Under the pieces are notes generated by a model. That model did not search any database. It was not told where the DNA came from and was given only the letters and a program-made list of their open reading frames with translations. From Chelativorans sp. ZYF759 (lineage in GTDB: Bacteria; Pseudomonadota; Alphaproteobacteria; Rhizobiales; Rhizobiaceae), in the NCBI RefSeq assembly GCF_012911015.1, contig NZ_WVVV01000004.1, positions 206,306 through 270,305 on the forward strand: 64,000 nucleotides of DNA. The letters run 5' to 3'. Positions within the stretch are counted from its first letter, which is position 1. The number at the start of each line of letters is the position of its first letter. The position numbers and the translations under genes are program-made. This document shows positions 9,425-18,448 of the stretch, piece by piece.

Positions 9425-10420
9425 ATGATCGACATGCCCGACCCCGACGGACTGACAGGCCAGGGCCGCGACCGGCTGGTTCGACGGGGCCTGAAGCTCG
9501 CGCATCTGAGGCTCATCGCGGCCCTGGCCGAAACCGGGCAGATCAGCGCCGCCGCCGGGCAGCTCGCAATGTCGCAGCCCGCCGCCTCGCGGCTTCTCGG
9601 AGAGCTCGACCGGATTGCCGAGGCCGCCCTGTATCGGCGCCATTCGCGCGGCATCACGCTGACCGACAGCGGGCTGGCGCTGGCCCGCTGGGCGCGCAAG
9701 CTGATGCGCGACCTCGACGCGGCGGGGCGCCAGATCGCGGAGGTGGAGACGGGGCTGAGAGGTACGGTCGCGATCGGGGCAGTAACCGGCCCCGCCATCG
9801 AGCTGGTGCTGCCGGTGCTGCGCCAGGTGCGGGTGACCCATCCCGGCATTCTGAGCAATGTGACGGTCGACACGAGCGACAAGCTCGCCGAGCTGATGGT
9901 CTCGGAAAAACTCGACTTCTACATCGGCCGCATCCCGCAGGATTTCGACCATGGGCTCTTCGCCGCCGAGCCGGTAGGCGAGGAGCCCGTGGCGCTGGTC
10001 GTGCGCGAGGGCCATCCGCTGCTGCGGACGGGGGCGACGACGCTGGACGACTGCGTGGGTTACGACTGGGTCCTGCAGGCCCCGGGCGGGCTCTTGCGCC
10101 ACACGGTGGAGACCCATCTCCTGGAGCGCGGACTGGAGCTGCCGGCCCGCATCCTGTCGACCTCTTCCATGCTGATGACGCTAGCGCTGATTTCGCAGTC
10201 CAACGCCATTGCGCCGGTCTCGCGCGCCGTCGCCACCTTCTTTTCGGACCGCGACGGGCTCAATGCCCGCATCGCGCTCCTGCCCGTCGCGACCGATCTG
10301 GCGGTGACGGCCTATGCCATGCTGCGCCCGCATGCGCGGACGCTCTCGCCCGCCGGCCAGACCATCTGGCGCCTGATTGGCGAGCGGGTTCGGCTGCGGG
10401 CCGCAGAGACGACCACCTGA
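9425..10420 (+). CDS. gbpR: LysR-type regulator GbpR of the chvE locus
   Basis: A 331-residue LysR-type transcription factor. The helix-turn-helix lies at about residues 20-80 (LRLIAALAETGQISAAAGQL, then SQPAASRLLGEL) and a periplasmic-binding-protein-like effector domain follows. It is divergent from chvE, exactly where gbpR stands in Agrobacterium. GbpR there activates chvE in response to arabinose, fucose and galactose. The ATG at 9425 is chosen because the in-frame ATG at 9401 falls inside the operator; the open frame extends far upstream but has no relation to the protein family. Confidence 0.88.
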   Translation: MIDMPDPDGLTGQGRDRLVRRGLKLAHLRLIAALAETGQISAAAGQLAMSQPAASRLLGELDRIAEAALYRRHSRGITLTDSGLALARWARKLMRDLDAAGRQIAEVETGLRGTVAIGAVTGPAIELVLPVLRQVRVTHPGILSNVTVDTSDKLAELMVSEKLDFYIGRIPQDFDHGLFAAEPVGEEPVALVVREGHPLLRTGATTLDDCVGYDWVLQAPGGLLRHTVETHLLERGLELPARILSTSSMLMTLALISQSNAIAPVSRAVATFFSDRDGLNARIALLPVATDLAVTAYAMLRPHARTLSPAGQTIWRLIGERVRLRAAETTT

Positions 10421-10436
10421 AAATGCCCACCCCAGC

Positions 10437-11126
10437 CTATTCGAGCCGTAGTTCGATCTCACCGAAGCCCTCAATACCGCCCGTAACCACGTCGCCGCGC
10501 GCAACCGGGCCGACACCGGCCGGCGTGCCCGTATAGATCAGGTCGCCGGCTCGCAGTTCGACCGCGCGGCTGCAGATCGCGACAATCTCGGCGACGTTCC
10601 AGACGAGATCGGAAAGATCGGCGTCCTGGCGAAGTTCGCCGTTGACGGCCAGCCAGATACGGCCCGCGCGCGGATGGTCGTTGCCCACCTTTTCATGCAG
10701 CGGCGCGCAGGGCGCGGAATTGTCGAAACCCTTGGCCCAGTCCCAGGGGCGTCCCGCCTTCTTGGCCTCGCCCTGCAGATCGCGGCGGGTGAGATCGATG
10801 CCGACGCCATAGCCCCAGACATGGTCGAAGGTCTCGTCTTCCGCAATCTCGAAACCGGCCTTGCCGATCGCTACCACCAGCTCGATCTCGTGATGGACGT
10901 CGCTGGTGAGCGCCGGATAGGGGATGGTCACTCCGCTGTCGACCACCGCATCGGAAGGCTTGGTGAAGAAGAACGGTGCCTCGCGCTCGGGGTCTCCGCC
11001 CATCTCGATCGCATGGGCGGCATAGTTGCGCCCCACGCAGAAGATGCGGCGCACCGGAAAACGCGCCGCCGAACCGGCGATCGCGACACTGGCCGGCTCG
11101 GCCGGCGGAAATACGTAGTCGGTCAA
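10437..11126 (-). CDS. Fumarylacetoacetate hydrolase family protein, probable fumarylpyruvate hydrolase
   Basis: A 229-residue single-domain protein with the patterns FCVGRNYAAHAIEMG near residue 29, PFFFTKP, VHHEIELVV (the E-x-E metal site) and YTGTPAGVGPV. These are typical of fumarylpyruvate hydrolase (gentisate pathway) and of FAHD1-like oxaloacetate or acylpyruvate hydrolases. The start codon is TTG at 11126, supported by AAGGAG nine bases upstream and by the lack of an ATG in frame. No gentisate dioxygenase or maleylpyruvate isomerase is seen nearby, so the aromatic role is uncertain and a housekeeping acylpyruvase role is equally possible. Confidence 0.85.
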   Translation of the reverse strand: MTDYVFPPAEPASVAIAGSAARFPVRRIFCVGRNYAAHAIEMGGDPEREAPFFFTKPSDAVVDSGVTIPYPALTSDVHHEIELVVAIGKAGFEIAEDETFDHVWGYGVGIDLTRRDLQGEAKKAGRPWDWAKGFDNSAPCAPLHEKVGNDHPRAGRIWLAVNGELRQDADLSDLVWNVAEIVAICSRAVELRAGDLIYTGTPAGVGPVARGDVVTGGIEGFGEIELRLE

Positions 11127-11190
11127 TTCTATCGGCTCCTTGGCCCAAGCAGACTTTCTCTCCCGCCCGGATAATGGGTAAAGGAAACCA

Positions 11191-11877
11191 ATGCCAGCGG
11201 CGACCGCCCATGAAAGACCCCTGCAAGTGCACTATCTGATCGACGGACCGGAAGACGCCTTCGCGAGCCTCATCCTCGCCCACGGGGCCGGTGCGGCGAT
11301 GGATTCGGACGGCATGAACGCGCTTGTGCGCGTGCTTGCCACGGCGGGCTTCCGCGTCGCGCGCTTCGAATTCGCCTATATGGAAGCGCGACGCCTGGGC
11401 GCGCGCAAGCCGCCGCCGAAGGCGGAATTGCTGCGCGACGAATACCTTGCGGCCATCGACGCCGTGTCGTTGCCGGGACCGCTCTTCATCGGCGGCAAGT
11501 CGATGGGCGGACGCGTGGCCTCAATGATCGCCGACCCGCTGCACCGAGAAGGCCGTGTTGCAGGTGTGTTGTGCCTCGGTTACCCGTTCCATCCACCCGC
11601 CAAGCCGCAGCAATTGCGTACGACCCACCTGGAAGCCCTGGCCACTCCCTGTCTGATCTGCCAGGGCACGCGCGACGCGTTCGGCACACGCGAGGAGGTT
11701 GCGTCCTACCGTCTGTCGCGGCAGATCGAACTGTTCTGGCTCGAGGATGGCGACCACGACCTCAGGCCGCGCCGCAAACTGACCGGCCTTTCCCATGCCG
11801 ACCACCTCGACGCCATGGCCGCCAAAGTGCGCGACTGGGCAAGGCGGATCCTGACAGAGAGTGGGGCACGCCGCTAG
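11191..11877 (+). CDS. Alpha/beta hydrolase, KANL3/Tex30-like
   Basis: A 228-residue cytoplasmic alpha/beta-hydrolase fold. LAHGAGAAMDS near residue 30 forms the oxyanion region, GGKSMGGRVAS holds the nucleophile serine near residue 96, and GDHDLRPRR carries the probable catalytic histidine. The set fits the small KANL3/Tex30 hydrolase group, whose substrates are unknown. The start has a good ribosome-binding site (AAAGGAAACCA before ATG). It is divergent from the preceding hydrolase and converges on the metal ATPase; the two stop codons share the palindrome CTAG. Confidence 0.85.
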   Translation: MPAATAHERPLQVHYLIDGPEDAFASLILAHGAGAAMDSDGMNALVRVLATAGFRVARFEFAYMEARRLGARKPPPKAELLRDEYLAAIDAVSLPGPLFIGGKSMGGRVASMIADPLHREGRVAGVLCLGYPFHPPAKPQQLRTTHLEALATPCLICQGTRDAFGTREEVASYRLSRQIELFWLEDGDHDLRPRRKLTGLSHADHLDAMAAKVRDWARRILTESGARR

Positions 11878-13859
11878 CGCGGCACCCGGCGCGCATGCAG
11901 CCGGTGGCCCGGCGCGAACCCCGCTGCGGCCCGGGCAGGCTTGTCGCGATCCGCACGGATCGGATCGGCGAGAAGCCTCAGGCCGTTCAGCACCACCAGC
12001 ACGGTGCCGCCTTCATGGCCGATCACGGCCAGCGGCAGGGGCAGGTCGAAGAAGAGCCCGCCGGTCACCAGGATGAGCATCGCCCCGATGGCGAAGATCA
12101 GGTTCTGGCGGATGACGGTTGCCGCGCGACGCGACAGACGGTGGGCGGCAGCCAGCCGCGTCATGTCCTGCGACAGCAGCGCCACGTCGGCCGCCTGTAG
12201 CGCGACCTCCGATCCGGCGGCACCCATGGCGATCCCGACATCGGCCCTGGCCAGCGCCGCGGCGTCGTTTACCCCGTCGCCGACAAAAGCCACCTTGCCG
12301 CGCGCCGACATCTCGCCGACTTCACGCACCTTGTCCTGCGGCAGCATGTCGGCATGTATGGCGTCGGATGCGAGCCCTAGTTCGGCGCCGATCCTGCGCG
12401 CCACCGGCTTGCGGTCGCCGGTCATCATCACGATTTCCCGCACGCCGGAGGCGCGCAGCGCCGCGATGGCCCGGGCGGAACTGGCGCGCACCGTATCGGC
12501 CAACGCCACCGCGCCAAGCAGCCGATCGCCGCGCCCGACATAGATGATGGTCTGGGCGCCGCCCTGAAGATCGGCGAGTTCAGGCCGATCAAGCCGGGCC
12601 TGCATCCGTTCGGCAAGGCGCGCATTGCCGGCCCATACGACACCTATTCCGTCGTGGCCCTCGATCCCTTCGCTGGGTCTTGAGACGACGTTGCGGATAC
12701 GGGCCGGCACGGTGCCTGTGGCTTCGGCATGGCGGCGGATCGCTGCGCCGACATGGTGTTCGGAATGGGCCTCCAGTCCCGCCAGAACGGCAAGGAGTTC
12801 CATCTCTTCGTCCTCCATGACGACGACATCCGTGACCTCGGCCGTGCCGGTGGTCAATGTCCCGGTCTTGTCGAAGGCAAAGCTCGTGACCGTGGCAAGC
12901 GTCTCCAGCGCCGCGCCACCCTTGAACAGGACGCCACCACGCGCCGCCGCCGACAGTGCCGAAAGGATCGCGGCGGGCACCGAAATCACGATGGCACAAG
13001 GGCTCGCGGCCACCAGCAGCACGGCGGCCCGGTAAAGCGCCTCCTCCCAGCCGCGGCCGAGCCACAGGAAGGCAAGAAAGGCCAGCGTCGCGCCAACCAT
13101 GACGGCGATCGTATAACGCTGGCCGAACCAGGCGCTGAAACGTTCTGACGGCGCCTTTGCGGCCTGCGCCTCCGTCACCAGCGCGATCATGCGCGCCACC
13201 GTGCTTTCGGCAAGCGCTTTGGAGACGCGGATTTCCAGCACGCCATCGAGATTGACGGTCGCCTCGAAGACCTGCGCGCCGGGCTGCTTGTGGACAGGCA
13301 TGGATTCGCCCGTGATGGTCGATTCGTCCAGCGCGCCCTGACCTTCCACGATCACGCCGTCGGCCGGCACCCGGGCGCCCGGACGCAGCACCACCAGGTC
13401 GCCGGGCGCGAGCAGGGCGACCGGCACTTCCTCCTCTCCGCCGCCTTTCATCTTGCGTAACGCAGTTTCCGGCCGCAGTGCCATCAACGCCTCGATGGCG
13501 CGCCGAGCGCGACCCAATGCGCGCGCCTCGAGCGTGGTGGAGATGCTGAACAGCGTCAGCAGCACCGCCCCTTCGAGCGGCGCCCCGACGGCCGCGGCGG
13601 CCAGCGCCGCAACGACCATCAGCAGATCGATGTCGAGGACGCGCTCGAAAATGAGCGCTCTCAGCGCGCGCAAACCGGCCGGAATGCCGCCTGCCGCATA
13701 GACCGCGGCGAGACCTGCGAGCGCAAGCGGTGCGCCCACCGGGTCGGGCAGGACCCACGTGCCGACCATGGCCAAGACCATGCCTGCACCCGTGACGGCG
13801 GTCAGGAGGCTGGCCTGATCCCAGCCGGCGGCGGCAGTGTTGCGGGTGCCGTCAACCAT
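11874..13859 (-). CDS. P1B-4 type heavy-metal exporting ATPase (Co/Fe/Ni class)
   Basis: A 661-residue P-type ATPase. Visible motifs are TGES (183-186, actuator), SPC in the metal-binding membrane helix (286-288), DKTGT with the phosphorylated Asp330, GDGVND (527-532) and HEGGT near the C-terminus (615-619). The pair SPC plus HEGGT is diagnostic of the P1B-4 subgroup (CoaT, CtpD, PfeT), which exports Co2+, Fe2+ or Ni2+. No N-terminal HMA metal-binding domain is present, as is usual in P1B-4. The C-terminal tail is rich in Arg and His. No metal-responsive regulator is adjacent, so the inducing metal cannot be named. Confidence 0.93.
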   Translation of the reverse strand: MVDGTRNTAAAGWDQASLLTAVTGAGMVLAMVGTWVLPDPVGAPLALAGLAAVYAAGGIPAGLRALRALIFERVLDIDLLMVVAALAAAAVGAPLEGAVLLTLFSISTTLEARALGRARRAIEALMALRPETALRKMKGGGEEEVPVALLAPGDLVVLRPGARVPADGVIVEGQGALDESTITGESMPVHKQPGAQVFEATVNLDGVLEIRVSKALAESTVARMIALVTEAQAAKAPSERFSAWFGQRYTIAVMVGATLAFLAFLWLGRGWEEALYRAAVLLVAASPCAIVISVPAAILSALSAAARGGVLFKGGAALETLATVTSFAFDKTGTLTTGTAEVTDVVVMEDEEMELLAVLAGLEAHSEHHVGAAIRRHAEATGTVPARIRNVVSRPSEGIEGHDGIGVVWAGNARLAERMQARLDRPELADLQGGAQTIIYVGRGDRLLGAVALADTVRASSARAIAALRASGVREIVMMTGDRKPVARRIGAELGLASDAIHADMLPQDKVREVGEMSARGKVAFVGDGVNDAAALARADVGIAMGAAGSEVALQAADVALLSQDMTRLAAAHRLSRRAATVIRQNLIFAIGAMLILVTGGLFFDLPLPLAVIGHEGGTVLVVLNGLRLLADPIRADRDKPARAAAGFAPGHRLHARRVPR

Positions 13860-13904
13860 TGTCTGGTTCGCCCCGACGGTCAGCCACCCCAGACGACCCC
13901 GCCG

Positions 13905-14993
13905 TCAGGGCCGCTGCATGGCGGACATGTCGATATCGACCTCGCCCGCCAGGCTCTCCAGACTGTCATGCAGCAGCTGCAGGATATAGGTCGGATTGTG
14001 CACATAGCCGCCCGGGTCCTTCTTGACGACCTGATAGTTGTAGGCCGCCTTCAGGAGTCGCGGCGTCCAGCTGGCATAGCGGTTGGGCATGATGGCGTCT
14101 TCAAGGGCGATCTCGCCGTCGCCATCCGCATCGACGAAGAAATAGGGGAAGCGGTTCGCATAGGCGATGGGCGTGTCCGCGACATCCCGGGCATAGGCCT
14201 GGATCGCCGCATAGAGCTGCCCATGCAACCCCACGATCTCGGCATGGATGCCGCCCGCCGTATGGCCATCGCCATCGAAATCGCCGTGGCGGGTGCGAAT
14301 GTCGCGCACGTCTTCGACGCCGCGATGACATGCCATGCAGGAATCGGTCGCGACGCGGGTGGAATGCGGGTCGTGGCAGTCCGTGCAGGTGTTGGCGCTC
14401 GGCACGTGGGCAAAGCGCCCCGCATAGGGCCGATCCGGGTAGTGATAGCCGCCACGCACCTCCGCGCCGTGCATCACCGATGCCGCGACGCCATAATGGA
14501 TGTTGATGAAGCCCAGATCCCCGGAGACGTCGTCCTCGCCGATGGCGCCGGTGGCAGCTGTCACCGCGTCGCCGGACTGCCGGCCGCCATGACAGACGCT
14601 GCAGGTCGCCGAATCGCCCAGGCTCGAGACCTGGACGCCGGACGGGAAGGTGACGCTGTCCAACTCATGCGCGGCCGTCGTGTGGCAGGCGGCGCAGCCG
14701 ATGGGCGAATTGATGGTACCGGGATGGTTCACCTCGCCGGGCGTCGAGCCGTCGGCGCCCAGAAAATCGATGAAACCGGTCTGCGAGTGGCAGGCGGCGC
14801 AGGCAACGGGCACCTCGCCGTCAGCGTTCCAATAGGTAAAGGAGGGAGAATGATAGTCGCCATGCGGCGAGGACAGCCAGGCATCGACCAGCGCGGCCAG
14901 CGGATCGTCGTCCTGGGCGACAGCCGGCATGACCAGCCAGGTCACCGCCAGCATGGCAAGGAGCATCTTCTGAATGGTTCGTGCATTCGGCAT
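13905..14993 (-). CDS. Exported pentaheme c-type cytochrome with EF-hand-like loops
   Basis: A 362-residue secreted protein. Residues 1-26 form a signal peptide ending PAVA. Five CxxCH heme sites follow (65-69, 100-104, 131-135, 203-207, 219-223). Two calcium-loop-like stretches come after, DFDGDGHTAG (238 on) and DADGDGEIALED (288-299). The start at 14993 has GGAGGA six bases upstream. The first half looks like a cytochrome c3/c7-type electron carrier; I do not recognise the C-terminal 140 residues. It is divergent from a ferric-reductase-like membrane flavoprotein and close to a sulfide oxidation operon, suggesting periplasmic electron transfer. Its redox partner is not known. Confidence 0.88.
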   Translation of the reverse strand: MPNARTIQKMLLAMLAVTWLVMPAVAQDDDPLAALVDAWLSSPHGDYHSPSFTYWNADGEVPVACAACHSQTGFIDFLGADGSTPGEVNHPGTINSPIGCAACHTTAAHELDSVTFPSGVQVSSLGDSATCSVCHGGRQSGDAVTAATGAIGEDDVSGDLGFINIHYGVAASVMHGAEVRGGYHYPDRPYAGRFAHVPSANTCTDCHDPHSTRVATDSCMACHRGVEDVRDIRTRHGDFDGDGHTAGGIHAEIVGLHGQLYAAIQAYARDVADTPIAYANRFPYFFVDADGDGEIALEDAIMPNRYASWTPRLLKAAYNYQVVKKDPGGYVHNPTYILQLLHDSLESLAGEVDIDMSAMQRP

Positions 14994-15126
14994 GATATCT
15001 CCTCCGGTCATTGATCGCAGCAGCAAAGCATGCGCAATCAAATCGAGGTCCGCCTTGACGAGCATCAAGGCATATTGGCCGACCCCATTGGACTATGCTG
15101 GCATTTCCCCGGTAATGTTGGAACCC

Positions 15127-16605
15127 ATGACCTTTCCTGAAACCGAAATCGGCAAGGAAAAGCCAACGCGCGGCGCGCATTTTCGCTTGCCGGGAATGGC
15201 GCTTGCCTTTGTCTATATTGCCTTTTGCGGCGCGGCGCTGATGCTGGCGGTCGGCCGCGCGGTCGCGCCTTTCGATGCCTGGGAGAAGGCGGCAGCTGCG
15301 CTCGGTCTGGTGGGACTTGCCGCCATGGCGGTCCAGTTCGTGACCTCCGGCCGTTTCGAGGCCGTCTCCGGCAGGCTCGGTATCGACAAGATCATGGCCT
15401 TTCACAAGCAGGCGGCGGTCTGGGTATTGCTGGCGCTGGTCCTGCACCCCTTCCTCTACGTGCTTCCGACCTGGCTCGAGAACCCCGCCCTCGGCACCGA
15501 GCGCCTGGTCGCCTATCTGACGCTTCCGCATTATCGCAGCGGGCTTGTGGCGCTGGGCGCGCTCTTGCTTCTGATCGTCAGTTCGATCCTGCGCGACCGC
15601 CTGCCCTGGCCCTATGAGGCCTGGCGGCTGAGCCATGTGCTGCTGGCACTCGTGGCCGTCGTCGGCGGGCTGCACCATGCCGTCTCCGTGGGACGGTTCA
15701 GCATGCACGGTCTGCTGAATGCCTACTGGCTGGCGCTCGGCGTGGCGGTCATCGTCATCATCCTCATCCTGCATGGCTGGCGCTGGTGGAAACTGCACCG
15801 CCACCCCTGGCGTCTCGCAAGCGTCACGAAGCGAGCCGACCGCATGTGGGAACTCGATATCCAGCCAGAGCCGAAAACGCCGCCGCGACGCTATCATGCC
15901 GGCCAGTTCGTCTGGATGACGGAAGGGTCGCGGCGCGCGCCGATCTTCGACCACCCCTTCTCCATCGCCGACAGCCCGCAAAGGCCAGGCCTCAGCCTGA
16001 TCATCAAGGAGGCAGGCGACTTTACCCGCACCATAGGGTCGATCCCGCCGGGAACGCCGATCGGCATCGACGGTCCCTATGGCGAGTTCACCCTTGAATC
16101 GCATGATTGCGACGCGGTGCTGCTGCTTGCGGGCGGGGTCGGCATCGCGCCAATCATGGGGCTGTTGCGCGACATGCACGCGCGCGCAGACAGCCGGCCG
16201 GTGAGGCTGGCATATGCGGCGGGTATCCCGGAGAACTTCGCCTGCCTCAACGAGATCGAGGCAACCAAGTCCGGGCTCGACCTGCGCACGATGTATCTGA
16301 GCGAGGAGGACGGCCCCGATTGGCAGGGCCTGATCGGCCGTCTCGACCGCGACCGTCTCGGCGAGCTTCTGGAGGGACTGGACCGCCAGCGCACGGTCGC
16401 GCTGATCTGCGGGCCCGGCCCGATGGTGACGGCGGTGTCCGACACGCTGCTCGACCTTGGCCTGCCGATGGCAAACATCGTCTACGAGCGGTTCGATTAT
16501 GGCGGCGGCGCCGCATCGCGCCAGGACCGGCGCCGGACGCTGGGGTTCCTGTCGATCGGCGCCGGGCTGGCCGCGGCAACGCTTCTCTTCGTCGCCGCGG
16601 CCTGA
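15127..16605 (+). CDS. Ferric-reductase-like transmembrane flavoprotein (FAD/NAD(P) oxidoreductase)
   Basis: About 492 residues. The first 215 form six or so membrane helices of the ferric reductase/NOX type, with histidines that could hold two hemes (HKQ and LHPFL in one helix, SHV and LHHAV in another). Then come an FAD-binding FNR-type domain (HPFSIADSP), an NAD(P)-binding domain (AGGVGIAPIMGLL, CGPGPM) and one extra C-terminal helix after a basic stretch. It should move electrons between cytoplasmic NAD(P)H and the membrane or periplasm. The start is uncertain: ATG 15127 has GGA just upstream, and ATG 15115 is also in frame. The pentaheme cytochrome encoded opposite is a likely partner. 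Confidence 0.87.
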   Translation: MTFPETEIGKEKPTRGAHFRLPGMALAFVYIAFCGAALMLAVGRAVAPFDAWEKAAAALGLVGLAAMAVQFVTSGRFEAVSGRLGIDKIMAFHKQAAVWVLLALVLHPFLYVLPTWLENPALGTERLVAYLTLPHYRSGLVALGALLLLIVSSILRDRLPWPYEAWRLSHVLLALVAVVGGLHHAVSVGRFSMHGLLNAYWLALGVAVIVIILILHGWRWWKLHRHPWRLASVTKRADRMWELDIQPEPKTPPRRYHAGQFVWMTEGSRRAPIFDHPFSIADSPQRPGLSLIIKEAGDFTRTIGSIPPGTPIGIDGPYGEFTLESHDCDAVLLLAGGVGIAPIMGLLRDMHARADSRPVRLAYAAGIPENFACLNEIEATKSGLDLRTMYLSEEDGPDWQGLIGRLDRDRLGELLEGLDRQRTVALICGPGPMVTAVSDTLLDLGLPMANIVYERFDYGGGAASRQDRRRTLGFLSIGAGLAAATLLFVAAA

Positions 16606-16607
16606 TT

Positions 16608-17000
16608 TCAGGCCGCCTTTGTATCTGCTGGGATGCGGGTAACGACCGGCGTCTCGCGGCGCGATCTCCCGGTCAGGCCCATCAGCCCGTAGCTCAGAAT
16701 GGTTCCGCCGAGGAAACCACCCACCCAGATCGCCAGGACGAGCACCACGTCGATCGCACCACCGACATCGCGGATCGACGAACTGGTGATCCACCACATG
16801 AAGAACAGCGCGGCAAAGCCGCCGGCGATGCCGACGATCTGGGCATAGACAAAGCGCCCGGCCCGGATGCCCCGGTCCTTGACCAGCGCATAGACGAAGC
16901 TTCCGATCCCCAGAGCCGCGACCGCCAGGAGCAGCCAGAGCCAGAAGCCCAGCATCTCCTGAAAGACGGCGAAGAAGACGAATGGATCAAGTTCCTGCAT
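16608..17000 (-). CDS. Small membrane protein, DUF5368-like
   Basis: A 130-residue protein with three or four hydrophobic segments (about 18-38, 50-70, 78-105) and a charged C-terminus. It starts MQELDPFVFFAVFQEMLGFW. I believe it belongs to the DUF5368 group, of unknown function, but this is from memory only. It is encoded 10 bases after the sulfide:quinone oxidoreductase gene, so it is probably cotranscribed. A role as a membrane anchor or quinone-access partner of that enzyme is a guess from position. Confidence 0.7.
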   Translation of the reverse strand: MQELDPFVFFAVFQEMLGFWLWLLLAVAALGIGSFVYALVKDRGIRAGRFVYAQIVGIAGGFAALFFMWWITSSSIRDVGGAIDVVLVLAIWVGGFLGGTILSYGLMGLTGRSRRETPVVTRIPADTKAA

Positions 17001-17010
17001 GATATCCTCC

Positions 17011-18339
17011 TCAGGCCAGACCGCGAACCATCGCGTAATAGGTCGGCTTCAGCGCCGTTTCCTTCATCACCCACGACACCCACAATTCCTCGAGCGGCGC
17101 GACCAGCCCGGGGAAGGACTGGACGAGGTTGTCGTCATAGTCGAACTCGATCAGCATGGCGCGGCCGATGCGGGTGATCAGCGGGCAGGATGTGTAGCCG
17201 TTGTAGACGCTGGTGGCGGGTGTGCCGGTAATGGTGCCGACGAGATGGTCGGCCGCCACCGGCACCTGCCATTTCACGCTGGCCGCCGTCTTGCCCTTCG
17301 GCACGCCGGCGATGTCGCCGACGGCGAAGACGTTGTCATATCGGGGATGGCGCAGCGTCTGGCGATTGGCCTCGACCCAGCCATCGGCTGCCAGCGGCCC
17401 GTCCTGCCAGGGAAGCGGGCTGTTGCGAACCGCCTGCGGCGCACGCTGCGGCGGCACGACATGGATGAAGTCGTAGCCGAGTTCGCGTGTGCCGTCCGGC
17501 GTATCGTAGGTGGCGATCTTGCGCACCGGATCGATCGCCGTCATCACGTGGCGGTAGACCGTATCGATGCCGCGCTCGGCAAAGAGCATGCGCACCTTCT
17601 CGCTCACGATCGGCACGCCGAACAGCGCGCCGCCATGGGCGGCATAGATCAGCTCCGCCTTGGAGCGGTTGCCGCGCCGCGTAAGCGTGTCCTCGGTGAT
17701 GAAGGCATATTTCAGCGGCGCGCCGGCGCATTTCATTTCGGTGGCCGGCCGGCCGAACAGACCCACGCCGCCCGTATCGGCAAAGCGCGACATCTCGGCA
17801 TAGGTGGCTGCCGCCGCCTGCGGCCCCGCATAGACCGAGCCGATGCCGTCACGACCAATGAGGTCGGGCGACATGCCCTGGATCGCCTCGTAGTCGAGCG
17901 ACAGGCCGGTAGCGATCACCAGGAAGTCGTATTCGACCCGTCGCCCGGAGGAAGTCACTACGGCATTGCCGTCCGGATCGAATTCGGCGACCGCCTCCTC
18001 GATCCATTCGGCATTGCGGGGCACGAACTCGCCGGTGGTGGATTCGACGTAGGATGCCGGCTTGAGACCGGCGCCCACCAGCGTGAAACCCGGCTGGTAG
18101 TAATGCGCCTTGCGCCCGTCGATGAGCGTGATCCTGGCGCCGTCCAGCATGGAGTTGAGCCGGTTGGCCATGGCGAGACCGGCGGCCCCTGCCCCGGCAA
18201 TGACGATGCGGGCATTGGACCGGATGGCGGCCCGGGCCTGCCCCAATCCCAGAAGGCCCGTCGAGGCCCCCGCCGCCAGCGCGAGCTTCAGGAACGCACG
18301 CCGGCTGGGCATGGGGTGATCACTATGGATGTCTGACAT
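17011..18339 (-). CDS. Tat-exported sulfide:quinone oxidoreductase, type II-like
   Basis: A 442-residue FAD enzyme. The N-terminus has a Tat signal (PSRRAFLKLALAAG), then the FAD-binding IVIAGAGAAGLAMANRL. Two cysteines sit in the positions typical of type II (mitochondrial SQOR-like) enzymes: Cys204 in MKCAGAP and Cys385 in YNGYTSCPL. VFAVGDIAGVPKGKTAAS is the C-terminal FAD motif. The enzyme oxidises sulfide to persulfide or sulfane sulfur and passes electrons to quinone. The start has GGAGGAGACC directly upstream. A Tat signal is unusual, because most SQRs act on the cytoplasmic face without one. Flavocytochrome c-like subunits are an alternative, but the CAGAP and GYTSCPL blocks favour SQR. 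Confidence 0.9.
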   Translation of the reverse strand: MSDIHSDHPMPSRRAFLKLALAAGASTGLLGLGQARAAIRSNARIVIAGAGAAGLAMANRLNSMLDGARITLIDGRKAHYYQPGFTLVGAGLKPASYVESTTGEFVPRNAEWIEEAVAEFDPDGNAVVTSSGRRVEYDFLVIATGLSLDYEAIQGMSPDLIGRDGIGSVYAGPQAAAATYAEMSRFADTGGVGLFGRPATEMKCAGAPLKYAFITEDTLTRRGNRSKAELIYAAHGGALFGVPIVSEKVRMLFAERGIDTVYRHVMTAIDPVRKIATYDTPDGTRELGYDFIHVVPPQRAPQAVRNSPLPWQDGPLAADGWVEANRQTLRHPRYDNVFAVGDIAGVPKGKTAASVKWQVPVAADHLVGTITGTPATSVYNGYTSCPLITRIGRAMLIEFDYDDNLVQSFPGLVAPLEELWVSWVMKETALKPTYYAMVRGLA

Positions 18340-18448
18340 GGTCTCCTCCCGTGGGCGCCGCCCGCTCTCTCGCTTCATTCTCGCCCCGCCGGCCGGCAAT
18401 CGCCTTGATCGCCGTCAACCGCGCCTTCGCGAACGGGACGGTTTCCCG

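Noticed and set aside
11874-13859. Copper-type P1B-1 ATPase
   Set aside because: The membrane metal site is SPC rather than CPC, and HEGGT is present, which places it in P1B-4.
14821-16797. Minus-strand frame of 658 codons across the ferric-reductase-like gene
   Set aside because: The sequence is low in complexity and rich in Arg, Asp and Gln, typical of an antisense shadow. The plus-strand frame has clear FAD and NAD motifs.
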